Virus record (IMG/VR): IMGVR_UViG_3300033143_000614
Coordinates: 1 to 29,844 of that record
Direction: 5' to 3' (one strand)
DNA length: 29,844 nucleotides
DNA from: a virus
The translations under genes were made by a program, and so were the position numbers. The stretch's first letter is position 1, and every line of letters starts with the position of its first letter. Under the pieces are notes generated by a model, which ran no database searches, was not told the DNA's origin, and was given only the letters and a program-made list of their open reading frames with translations. Positions 1 through 5,519 of this stretch are shown piece after piece.

Positions 1-469
1 ACTTCTCTATCTTATTCCAATTCTCATCCCCTACTTTAAGTTCTTGTAACTTTGGTTTAGCAGGTACAGATTGTTTAGGTATATCCTCTCCCGTCCACAA
101 CGAAAGTCCTAACCAGTGCATAGCAATAGCTTTTGCAGTTGCTCGTTGGATAGCTTTATTTACATCCATTGAGGTAATCTTATCCACCGGTATCGATTTG
201 TTTCTAAAATCCATTACCGGTAAGTAATCTATATGTTCTATATCATTACAAAATACCCCTACTTTAACATAGGCACTCTTACCATCTGTAAAATAGTTTA
301 AACCGGTATGGTCTGATTCATAAACTTTTCTTTGAGCAGTAGGATATACTTTCTTTAACATATCCCACGCGTTACTCCACGATAAATAATCCAATCCTCC
401 TTTTTTTTCTACCAATCTTTTGATAGGTAGTTCTGATAATTTCTGATAATAATTTTTATTTGTTCCCAT
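1..469 (-). CDS. Sak3/DUF1071-type single-strand annealing protein, 3' end outside window
   Basis: The reading frame opens at an ATG (467-469) and runs leftward off the window, so only about the first 155 residues are visible. The N-terminal part has the pattern typical of the DUF1071/Sak3 phage recombinase family: a YLSWSNAWDML block near residues 28-38, then TAQRKVYESD, KVGVFCNDIEHIDYLPVMDF, and an NKAIQRATAKAIAMHWLGLSLWTGED block ending near residue 130. This family binds single-stranded DNA and anneals complementary strands in phage recombination and replication repair. The start overlaps the end of the upstream gene by 14 bases, so it belongs to the leftward operon. The family call rests on remembered motifs; the start is well supported, the full length is unknown. 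Confidence 0.78.
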   Translation of the reverse strand, partial: MGTNKNYYQKLSELPIKRLVEKKGGLDYLSWSNAWDMLKKVYPTAQRKVYESDHTGLNYFTDGKSAYVKVGVFCNDIEHIDYLPVMDFRNKSIPVDKITSMDVNKAIQRATAKAIAMHWLGLSLWTGEDIPKQSVPAKPKLQELKVGDENWNKIEK

Positions 470-869
470 TTATTAATGATTTTAATTTGTTAGACACTTT
501 GTTATACCTTATCAATATTCTTTCCCTTGCTTGTTTTAGTTTTTGAATATGTTTAAGGTTGTTATTATTATTTACTTCTAATTTTATTTTATTCTCAACC
601 TTGTCTAGTTTGGTTTTAAAGTTAGTTAAAGCTATGATATGTAATCCTTGTAACCAACCTTTTGTTGTAAAAGTTTTATACTGAGACTTGTTAATTTCTT
701 GATAAAAATCTCCTCCTAAAGTAGTGTTGAATATAACTACCTCATCTGTCTCATCATCCTTTACTATCTTTATACCACAAGATATTCTTGCTTGATATCC
801 TTTTGCATCAAGGCAAGCACTATTGTTATCCTCTAAAGATTGAGAAAAAATATCCTCTAAACTATACAT
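456..869 (-). CDS. Hypothetical protein, 137 aa
   Basis: I do not recognise this protein. The N-terminal half (about residues 25-75) looks like a compact alpha/beta domain with a GLHIIALTNF strand. The C-terminal half from about residue 82 is charged and helical, with a run of five asparagines near residue 100 and likely coiled coil after it. It starts at ATG 867-869, overlaps the preceding DnaA-like gene by 8 bases and overlaps the following annealing-protein gene by 14 bases. That tight packing supports a real gene translated with its neighbours. Its position beside recombination and replication genes suggests DNA metabolism, but nothing in the sequence shows a specific activity. Confidence 0.7.
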   Translation of the reverse strand: MYSLEDIFSQSLEDNNSACLDAKGYQARISCGIKIVKDDETDEVVIFNTTLGGDFYQEINKSQYKTFTTKGWLQGLHIIALTNFKTKLDKVENKIKLEVNNNNNLKHIQKLKQARERILIRYNKVSNKLKSLINGNK

Positions 870-1164
870 AGTTTTTCTGATTTAATTTTGAAAGAATAGG
901 TTTATAATCTACATCATTCTCTATTTCTTTTTTCATCTTACCAATTCCGTGTAATACAGAAGAGTGAGTTATTACATACCCATTCTCTTCCATATAGTCC
1001 TGAATATATCTTACCCTCATATTCCTATGATAGCACATATAATAAAGTAAATGCCTAGCATCTACACACGACCTTTTTTTTGTTTTTGTAAAGAAATCCT
1101 CTTTACTTATCATAAATAAGTTGATTATCCTATCAACATACTGATTAAATATTTCTCTTTTCAT
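862..1164 (-). CDS. Small DnaA domain-IV-like DNA-binding protein
   Basis: The protein (100 aa from ATG 1162-1164) resembles only the C-terminal DNA-binding domain of the replication initiator DnaA. The order of elements matches: VDRIINLFMISKEDFF, then VDARHLLYYMC at about residues 34-44, then a helix-turn-helix ending in THSSVLHGIGKM at about 65-76, the counterpart of the DnaA signature DHTTVLHACRKI. No AAA+ ATPase domain is present. A longer frame starts at 1203, but it would overlap the upstream gene by 31 bases, while 1164 leaves an 8-base gap and a normal A/T-rich leader; I therefore chose 1164. It may bind origin or operator sites of phage or host. A second gene of the same type lies at 3200-3655. 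Confidence 0.72.
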   Translation of the reverse strand: MKREIFNQYVDRIINLFMISKEDFFTKTKKRSCVDARHLLYYMCYHRNMRVRYIQDYMEENGYVITHSSVLHGIGKMKKEIENDVDYKPILSKLNQKNYV

Positions 1165-1172
1165 TTGATTTA

Positions 1173-1547
1173 TTATTTTAAAATTGTTATTTCTGAATCC
1201 CATAATCTTTGCTCTGCCTTTCCAATGGATTTATACCTTCTGTTTTTTACCTTCCAAATGTTATCCCCTTCGGTTTGGAGAATCTCTATATAAAAACCTC
1301 CCGCGTATTTTAATACACTTTGTGTTTCTTTATGTAGCTTTACCTTTGGGTAACTAAATGAGAAGTCCGCACGAGTTGTTATTCTACCGGTATCTATAAA
1401 GGTTTTAAACTCTAAGATATCTACTTCGGTCAATGATTGTAGGTGTTGAATAAAAAACTTATCCGGTTTCGGTTGTTGCTTTTCTATAATAATATCTTCA
1501 AGTATTCTACTTATAAATATATTATTATTCCCCATATCTTGTTTCAT
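1173..1547 (-). CDS. Hypothetical protein, 124 aa
   Basis: I cannot assign a family. Residues 1-50 look helical and acidic to neutral; residues 60-124 carry beta-strand patterns (VLKYAGGFYIEILQ, NIWKVKNRRYKS) followed by a basic helix. It is the first gene after a promoter-like element at 1577-1608, and its leader (TTTAAAATCAAACAAAG before ATG) is nearly the same as the leader of the amidotransferase gene at 5063. It is followed after 8 bases by the DnaA-like gene, so it probably heads the transcription unit running to the left window edge. There is a second Met at residue 5, but the longer start fits the leader better. Confidence 0.7.
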   Translation of the reverse strand: MKQDMGNNNIFISRILEDIIIEKQQPKPDKFFIQHLQSLTEVDILEFKTFIDTGRITTRADFSFSYPKVKLHKETQSVLKYAGGFYIEILQTEGDNIWKVKNRRYKSIGKAEQRLWDSEITILK

Positions 1548-1576
1548 CTTTGTTTGATTTTAAATTAAACTTTGTT

Positions 1577-1608
1577 TAAATATAGTACAAATAGTTGGCT
1601 TTACCAAA
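1577..1608 (-). promoter_or_regulatory. Putative leftward Bacteroidota-type promoter
   Basis: On the minus strand a TTTG (-33 element, plus positions 1605-1608) is followed after 20 bases by TATATTTA (-7 element, 1577-1584), close to the Bacteroidota consensus TTTG-N19-23-TAnnTTTG. It sits between two leftward genes, about 30 bases before the start at 1547. The same 20-base spacing recurs at 5124-5155 and 8682-8713. Confidence 0.5.
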
Positions 1609-1610
1609 TC

Positions 1611-1859
1611 TTATTGCATCTTTTTAGTGTCTTTAAAGACACTTGAGTTTATTAGGTTTGCACACTTTTCAAGATAGCTTTCTTGGGCAGGATTATAACT
1701 TCCTTTAAACACATTAAAGTAATGACTATATTTTAGTTCTTGTTGTAATGTATTTATTAGGTTACCAATCCGGAGTCCTAACGCGGTGTTGTCATATCCG
1801 TGTTTATCCTCAAGGGTGTATAATAAATCTAATAACTCTTCTTTGGTTTCTTTATTCAT
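1611..1859 (-). CDS. Hypothetical protein, 82 aa
   Basis: A small, probably all-helical protein of unknown function, mildly charged, with one Cys. Its last codons carry the dispersed 18-bp palindrome (1626-1643), which here encodes Ser-Val-Phe-Lys-Asp-Thr just before the final KKMQ; the palindrome is therefore part of the coding region rather than a downstream terminator. It starts 4 bases after the stop of the 168-aa gene upstream and is followed by a promoter-like element. No membrane segment or known motif is visible. Confidence 0.68.
   Translation of the reverse strand: MNKETKEELLDLLYTLEDKHGYDNTALGLRIGNLINTLQQELKYSHYFNVFKGSYNPAQESYLEKCANLINSSVFKDTKKMQ
1626..1643. repeat. Dispersed palindrome, copy 1 (AGTGTCTTTAAAGACACT)
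   Basis: A perfect 18-bp palindrome: 7-bp arms AGTGTCT/AGACACT around TTAA. It lies inside the 3' end of the 82-aa gene, read in frame as AGT GTC TTT. Six more copies or near copies occur in the window. Confidence 0.9.
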
Positions 1860-1863
1860 AGCT

Positions 1864-2370
1864 TTAATATTTTAAAAGATTTTTAGTTTGAATATGTTCT
1901 ATGTTGTTTAACATCTTGGTTACCTCTTCCGGAGTGTAATGATAATCTATCATTCCCTCATTCTCTATCCGCACAAGTAGTTCGTGGCAAGATGATAAAC
2001 ATTCATATCCCTTTATCTCTTTCCATCTTTTAATTACACTTTCCTCGTTTTTAAAATAAGTTTGATTCGGATTTGCCTTGTAGTCCTCTATACTTTGGTC
2101 GTCCCAAACAGATTTTACTATCCTCCCATCTTCTATGGTGTAATAGGTATCTCCCTCTCTAAAAGGATATCTTTGATTGTTAGTTAGTTTACTATAATAG
2201 TAATCGTAATGAACATCAAAGATTGATTGAGCTTGCTCGGTATACTTGCTACCAATAAACTCCTCTGTGTTCTCCTCATAAATTGTTAGTCCTTTAAGTT
2301 TAAAGTCTATTATTAATTGTCGGTGTGCTAATCTTGTAGCCACTTCCACTGCATTGATTTTTATTTCCAT
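1864..2370 (-). CDS. Hypothetical phage protein, 168 aa
   Basis: Function unknown. The middle part (about residues 70-112) has a GDTYYTIEDGRIVKSVWDD stretch followed by a YFKNEESVIKRWKEIKGYE segment. This 'YYTI-dG-iv-S-WDd-S ... yFk-eeea' pattern is one I associate with small accessory proteins of Bacteroidota phages, where a short beta-sheet is followed by a helix. The rest is helical and acidic. The gene is 29 bases after its upstream neighbour and 4 bases before the next, consistent with an operon. No catalytic residues stand out. Confidence 0.7.
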   Translation of the reverse strand: MEIKINAVEVATRLAHRQLIIDFKLKGLTIYEENTEEFIGSKYTEQAQSIFDVHYDYYYSKLTNNQRYPFREGDTYYTIEDGRIVKSVWDDQSIEDYKANPNQTYFKNEESVIKRWKEIKGYECLSSCHELLVRIENEGMIDYHYTPEEVTKMLNNIEHIQTKNLLKY

Positions 2371-2399
2371 TTTATTTAAATTTAGTTAATGTTAATTGT

Positions 2400-2879
2400 T
2401 TATAAATGTCCTCCATATTTCTCTCCCTCTATATCATATCTCGTTTCGCTTTCTGATTCCCTTTCATTAAAGTTAGACTTGTGATAATTATTTGCATCAT
2501 AGTCTAGTCCGAATCCAAACTCATATCTTGCTTCACTCATTCGTTGGTCTAAATCATCTGTATATAAATTCTCATTCTTAAATAACCACTCTGCTACATC
2601 TTCTTGTTTGATATGTTTAGGTATAGGTATAGTTACCTCTGCATATTTATGATATACACTCCTATTTGATATTGTTACTAATCTTTCTTTTTGTTTATTA
2701 AATTCTATTTCATTTATAACTTCTTTCACATCCCTTTCAGTAAGATTATATAAAAATGTTATAAATTCATTTACATTCTTTACATTATGAATATCTAAAA
2801 ATGCTTGTAAATCTTGGGGGTACATCTCCCCTATTATTGTGATTAATTGCTCCATTCGGTTGTCAAATTTTCTTTCCAT
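2400..2879 (-). CDS. Hypothetical protein, 159 aa
   Basis: Not recognised. The first 65 residues are helical, acidic and end in an EVINEIEFNKQKERL segment; a short beta-rich part follows (KYAEVTIPIPKHI, about 78-90), then an acidic Tyr/Asp/Glu-rich tail. The low-complexity C-terminus (NNYHKSNFNERESESETRYD) suggests a disordered, possibly protein-binding end. It lies 3 bases after the 66-aa gene and 29 bases before the 168-aa gene in the leftward operon. Confidence 0.68.
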   Translation of the reverse strand: MERKFDNRMEQLITIIGEMYPQDLQAFLDIHNVKNVNEFITFLYNLTERDVKEVINEIEFNKQKERLVTISNRSVYHKYAEVTIPIPKHIKQEDVAEWLFKNENLYTDDLDQRMSEARYEFGFGLDYDANNYHKSNFNERESESETRYDIEGEKYGGHL

Positions 2880-2882
2880 AAC

Positions 2883-3083
2883 TTATTTATTTAATTGATT
2901 ATTATCTACTGCTATACCTTCTATGTGTTGGGTTAACTTCTCTTTCATATACGGTATGTCTAATGTATTGAGTAATTGATAGGTTGATATACTGATAGTT
3001 ATATCATTACCATTACTATCTATTGCTCCTATTAATGTTTCCTCTCCGGTACACATAAATGTATGTAGTTCTTTTAGTTCCAT
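2883..3083 (-). CDS. Hypothetical protein, 66 aa
   Basis: A short protein with a predicted beta-hairpin (LIGAIDSNGNDITISISTYQ, about residues 17-36) and a C-terminal helix. The fold could be a small beta-barrel, but no family is identifiable. It starts directly after a 32-aa ORF (6-base gap) and precedes the 159-aa gene by 3 bases. Its A/T-rich leader matches that of other genes in the block. Confidence 0.65.
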   Translation of the reverse strand: MELKELHTFMCTGEETLIGAIDSNGNDITISISTYQLLNTLDIPYMKEKLTQHIEGIAVDNNQLNK

Positions 3084-3089
3084 ATCTAA

Positions 3090-3188
3090 TTATTTTTTAA
3101 CCGGATATTTTACATATCCATATTCATAAAATTGTTGCTTCTCGTACTCGGTGTACTCTCTTGGTTTTGTGGTGTTCTTTTTTTTCAT
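3090..3188 (-). CDS. Very small basic protein, 32 aa
   Basis: ATG (3186-3188) opens a 32-codon frame encoding a Lys/Tyr-rich peptide that begins MKKKNTTKPREYTEYEK and ends YPVKK. The leader AAATTAAATTGAT before the ATG resembles those of accepted genes, and the frame fills the gap between the genes ending at 3200 and starting at 3083 with no overlap. Function unknown. A peptide this small needs proteomic or conservation evidence. Confidence 0.45.
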   Translation of the reverse strand: MKKKNTTKPREYTEYEKQQFYEYGYVKYPVKK

Positions 3189-3199
3189 ATCAATTTAAT

Positions 3200-3655
3200 T
3201 TATCTTTGGTTAATACTATTTTTAATCTCATTTGAAATACTTTCCTGATGTGTCTTCAAAGACACAAGTTTCTTTTTCATTTCATTTAATTTATCTATCT
3301 CTTTGTATAGACTCTCAATTTGCAAATCTATATCCTCTATATCTGCTCTCGATATTCTATCCCAAAAATTATCGGATATATAATTATAATTATCTCTAAA
3401 ATATTTATTGAATTTTATATTACCCTCTAATGTTTTTGTATAGTATATTAGGGTTGTCCTATCTCTGCTTATTTCTTTCCCACTATCCTTGAGACTCAGT
3501 CCTAACTCGGTGTTTAATATTGAGCCTATTATATTTCTCGCTATCGCTACCTCTTTAGGTTTGTCATAGCTTAATATCTGCTCTTTAGTTACTCCCATTT
3601 TTTCCTCGGCTATCTCAAACAATAAATCTATTTTATTTTTATTCTCTGCTACCAT
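3200..3655 (-). CDS. Second DnaA domain-IV-like protein with C-terminal coiled coil
   Basis: The 151-aa product again matches the DNA-binding domain of DnaA: IDLLFEIAEEKMGVTKEQILS at about residues 9-29, then KEVAIARNIIGSILNTELGLSL at 34-55, a helix-turn-helix, and RDRTTLIYYTKTL at about 65-77, the counterpart of the RDHTTVLHACRKI signature. The ATPase domain is absent. The last 50 residues are charged heptad-like helix (IESLYKEIDKLNEMKKKL), so it may dimerise. A copy of the dispersed palindrome lies within the coiled-coil part (3249-3266). It starts one base after the 55-aa gene that follows hammerhead ribozyme 1. Likely roles are origin binding or transcription control; the family call is by motif only. 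Confidence 0.7.
   Translation of the reverse strand: MVAENKNKIDLLFEIAEEKMGVTKEQILSYDKPKEVAIARNIIGSILNTELGLSLKDSGKEISRDRTTLIYYTKTLEGNIKFNKYFRDNYNYISDNFWDRISRADIEDIDLQIESLYKEIDKLNEMKKKLVSLKTHQESISNEIKNSINQR
3249..3266. repeat. Dispersed palindrome, copy 2
   Basis: TGTGTCTTCAAAGACACA; core arms GTGTCT/AGACAC around TCAA. It lies in the coding region of the second DnaA-like gene and is read there as GTG TCT TTG AAG ACA, a different frame from copy 1. Confidence 0.85.
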
Positions 3656-3656
3656 T

Positions 3657-3824
3657 TTATAAATCTTTTATTATCAAATTATTATATGTTGCTACTTCTT
3701 TTATATAATCATCATCAAAATCTAATGTTCCTTTATACCATTGTAATTTGATTTCATTATCCTCGTTAGGTAATATGTATTCCTCTACAAAATTATCGTA
3801 TGATATTCTATGCCATTTATTCAT
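3657..3824 (-). CDS. Small acidic protein downstream of ribozyme 1, 55 aa
   Basis: An ATG at 3822-3824 opens 55 codons of an acidic protein rich in Asp, Glu and Tyr (middle: LQWYKGTLDFDDDYIKEVA). The stop is one base before the start of the DnaA-like gene, giving tight coupling, which supports it as real. The start lies about 20 bases downstream of the 3' end of hammerhead ribozyme 1, so the mature mRNA after self-cleavage would carry the ribozyme core as part of its 5' leader. No known family. Confidence 0.6.
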   Translation of the reverse strand: MNKWHRISYDNFVEEYILPNEDNEIKLQWYKGTLDFDDDYIKEVATYNNLIIKDL

Positions 3825-3844
3825 AATCTAAAATTTAAAAAGTT

Positions 3845-3895
3845 TATGTTTCGTTCTTTTGAACTCATCAGCACGAGTACACACTCGTGGACATA
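3845..3895 (-). ncRNA. Hammerhead ribozyme 1 (type III)
   Basis: Reading the minus strand 5' to 3': stem III strand UAUGU (3895-3891), cleavage base C (3890), stem I of 7 bp (CACGAGU with ACUCGUG, loop GUGU, 3889-3872), conserved CUGAUGA (3871-3865), stem II GUUC/GAAC with AAAA loop (3864-3853), then GAAA (3852-3849) whose last A starts the stem III partner ACAUA (3849-3845). All core nucleotides of a hammerhead are present and the cleavage triplet is GUC. Predicted cut: between 3890 and 3889. It lies between the amidotransferase gene and the 55-aa gene, on the transcribed strand. A related copy at 6533-6587 has different but complementary stem bases. Confidence 0.88.
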
Positions 3896-3896
3896 G

Positions 3897-3952
3897 GAAG
3901 TGTTAGACAAACACTCCCTATTAGTAGGGTAAAAAATAGCAAATCCCCTACT
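3897..3952 (-). other. Hairpin cluster upstream of ribozyme 1
   Basis: Between the stop of the amidotransferase gene and the ribozyme, three short inverted repeats occur: an imperfect GGAAGTGTT/AACACTCCC hairpin (3897-3918), CCCTA-N4-TAGGG (3917-3930), and AGTAGGG/CCCTACT (3923-3929 with 3946-3952). The last two share the TAGGG arm, so they are mutually exclusive. They could steer ribozyme folding or end upstream transcripts, but no clear T-run follows in the leftward direction. Confidence 0.4.
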
Positions 3953-5063
3953 CACCTTTTAGCACTTCCCTTTCATCATACCAAGTATCACACCGGTTAC
4001 AATGATAAGCTCCAAAGTCATCATACTCTAAATCGCAGAAACACATTACACAATAAGGTTTATTATCCTCTTCAAATATATTATCTAAACTATTGTCTGT
4101 CTCCTCTATAATTTTACACTCATCTTTGACTTCACTCCAACCTACTTGTCGGGTGTCGGGTTTCCACGCGGGTGTGTCTCTGTGCAAGTCGTACCCCGTG
4201 TGCCAAAAAGGGCGGACACTTTGTGTATAAGTAGAGTGTGTAGTCATACCCCCAACAAACTCTTTCTTATTAAAATATAGCCAACACTTTAGTGTCCTAC
4301 CCTTATTCATTTTAATCTCCACTTCCTCGCGGAAGTACCAATTAGGGTGTCCTTCCAATTTGTCCAACGAATCAAGGGTAGAGTTAGATACTTTGAACAC
4401 ATCAACATTAACATTCTTTCCTTTCCCCTTTGCTTTTAAAACATAAGGCAATCCCTCTATGATAAGAGGGTACTTGTCCTTTGTCGTTCCATTACCTAAG
4501 TATTTAGAACTTCTTAGGTAGTGGTGGTAGTTACTATGGCTTTTCTTTAGTGTACCATATACGGCTACTAAATTGTCGCGCAATACATTATCTTTAGAGT
4601 ACCATATACCATTTTTATGAGTATACATTTCTCTATTATATATTTGAAAGCTACGAGTCCTAACATTAACAGTGACAAACCTTGATATTTCTTTCTCAAG
4701 TCTTTCTTTCCATTTATGTCTCGGCATATTGCCCAACTGTCGCGCTAGCACTTTACTGTCGCATTCCTTTTGGTTACCCAATCCGTGAATCGTTCCGTTC
4801 ATCATTAAATACTCATCTTTATTATTTCCGCACTGAAAAGGGTGGGTGTTTTCTTTATTCACTTTCCCAATAGTCGCGTATCTAAAATGAGCAATAAAAG
4901 GTCGCTCGGTATATAGTTTTAAATATTCTTTTGATTTATGGTAAGATATCTCGAAAGTATCTAACCAAATAATCCCCAATCCGTGAGGATTAATTTTTGC
5001 AGAAGTTTTTAAGGTTTCTCTTGAAATCTTTTTATCCTTTTGCTTGATAATTATTATACACAT
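3948..5063 (-). CDS. Class-II glutamine amidotransferase fused to gamma-glutamylcyclotransferase, C-terminal zinc ribbon
   Basis: Residues 1-155 match an Ntn-type class-II amidotransferase: Cys2 directly after Met is the expected nucleophile, with HFRYATIG (59-66, Arg61), HPF (74-76), NG (89-90, oxyanion) and CDSKVLA (101-107). This fixes the start at ATG 5061-5063; a frame extended upstream to 5099 would bury the Cys. Residues 164-265 match the GGCT/AIG2 fold: VYGTL (168-172), ELGxLP-like EGLPY (203-207), and LDKLEGHPNWYFREE (233-247) with the catalytic-type Glu237. The end (338-358) has CxxC...CxxC, likely a zinc ribbon. Family chemistry: ammonia release from glutamine and cleavage of gamma-glutamyl amines. 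The neighbouring amidoligase (5520-6509) suggests a joint pathway; the substrate is unknown. Confidence 0.85.
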   Translation of the reverse strand: MCIIIIKQKDKKISRETLKTSAKINPHGLGIIWLDTFEISYHKSKEYLKLYTERPFIAHFRYATIGKVNKENTHPFQCGNNKDEYLMMNGTIHGLGNQKECDSKVLARQLGNMPRHKWKERLEKEISRFVTVNVRTRSFQIYNREMYTHKNGIWYSKDNVLRDNLVAVYGTLKKSHSNYHHYLRSSKYLGNGTTKDKYPLIIEGLPYVLKAKGKGKNVNVDVFKVSNSTLDSLDKLEGHPNWYFREEVEIKMNKGRTLKCWLYFNKKEFVGGMTTHSTYTQSVRPFWHTGYDLHRDTPAWKPDTRQVGWSEVKDECKIIEETDNSLDNIFEEDNKPYCVMCFCDLEYDDFGAYHCNRCDTWYDEREVLKGE

Positions 5064-5082
5064 TTGTTTGATTTTAATGAGT

Positions 5083-5100
5083 AGTGTCTTTGAAGACACT
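5083..5100. repeat. Dispersed palindrome, copy 3
   Basis: AGTGTCTTTGAAGACACT: perfect 7-bp arms around TTGA. It lies in the presumed 5' untranslated leader of the amidotransferase gene, between the promoter-like element (5124-5155) and the start codon at 5063, where it could act as an operator or a leader hairpin. Confidence 0.88.
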
Positions 5101-5123
5101 GCACTCGTTTAACATTATTTATA

Positions 5124-5155
5124 CGAATATAAAACATTATTTAGACAATTCCAAA
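5124..5155 (-). promoter_or_regulatory. Putative leftward promoter of the amidotransferase gene
   Basis: On the minus strand TTTG (5152-5155) and TATATTCG (5124-5131) are separated by 20 bases, close to the Bacteroidota promoter pattern TTTG-N-TAnnTTTG with one change in the -7 box. It overlaps the stop of the 47-aa gene region only upstream and leaves a leader of about 55 bases that contains a copy of the dispersed palindrome. Confidence 0.45.
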
Positions 5156-5158
5156 TAA

Positions 5159-5302
5159 TTATTTAATTCTTTTTATTTTTGTTTTAATTAATTTTACTAA
5201 TAGACTTGTATAGACTCTTTGCTCTAGACAATCTCCATTTTCTTTATGGTTTATTAATATCTCGTTTAATTTTTGCTGTTCGCTTATACTTAAAGTTTTC
5301 AT
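5159..5302 (-). CDS. Small basic protein, 47 aa
   Basis: ATG 5300-5302 opens a 47-codon frame for a helical protein starting MKTLSISEQQKLNEILINHKE and ending in a Lys/Ile-rich tail (KLIKTKIKRIK). Its leader is an almost exact repeat of the leader of the adjacent 54-aa gene (TTAATCAATTAAAATAAATA), which supports both starts. It lies between the amidoligase and amidotransferase genes. No family recognised; the basic tail might bind nucleic acid or membrane. Confidence 0.55.
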   Translation of the reverse strand: MKTLSISEQQKLNEILINHKENGDCLEQRVYTSLLVKLIKTKIKRIK

Positions 5303-5321
5303 ATCTATTTATTTTAATTGA

Positions 5322-5486
5322 TTAATATATATTTTCATACTCTATAACATCATACACAAGTTCAGTCATCTCTTCCTTTAAATCTTGTTTTAACAATTTA
5401 ATTGTTTGTGTTTTAATTATATTAATTAAGATTAATACCGCTATTATACAAAATAGTATCGGTATCGGTTTTAAAATTTTATCCAT
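5322..5486 (-). CDS. Small single-pass membrane protein, 54 aa
   Basis: ATG 5484-5486 opens a 54-codon frame. Residues 5-24 (LKPIPILFCIIAVLILINII) form one hydrophobic segment, followed by a short basic stretch and an acidic amphipathic C-terminus (LLKQDLKEEMTELVYDVIEYE). The probable topology is a short N-terminus, one transmembrane helix and a cytoplasmic tail. It follows the amidoligase gene after 33 bases and shares its leader type with the 47-aa gene. A membrane partner next to the amidoligase could hint that the amidation acts at the envelope, but this is inference. Confidence 0.55.
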   Translation of the reverse strand: MDKILKPIPILFCIIAVLILINIIKTQTIKLLKQDLKEEMTELVYDVIEYENIY

Positions 5487-5519
5487 AACTTTATTTATTT
5501 TAATTGATTAATATTTATT

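Noticed and set aside
181-189. TTATCCACC, a DnaA-box-like sequence
   Set aside because: Single copy within the annealing-protein gene; no cluster, so no evidence for an origin here.
5064-5099. Upstream extension of the amidotransferase frame
   Set aside because: It would place 12 residues before the catalytic Cys2 and read through the palindrome.
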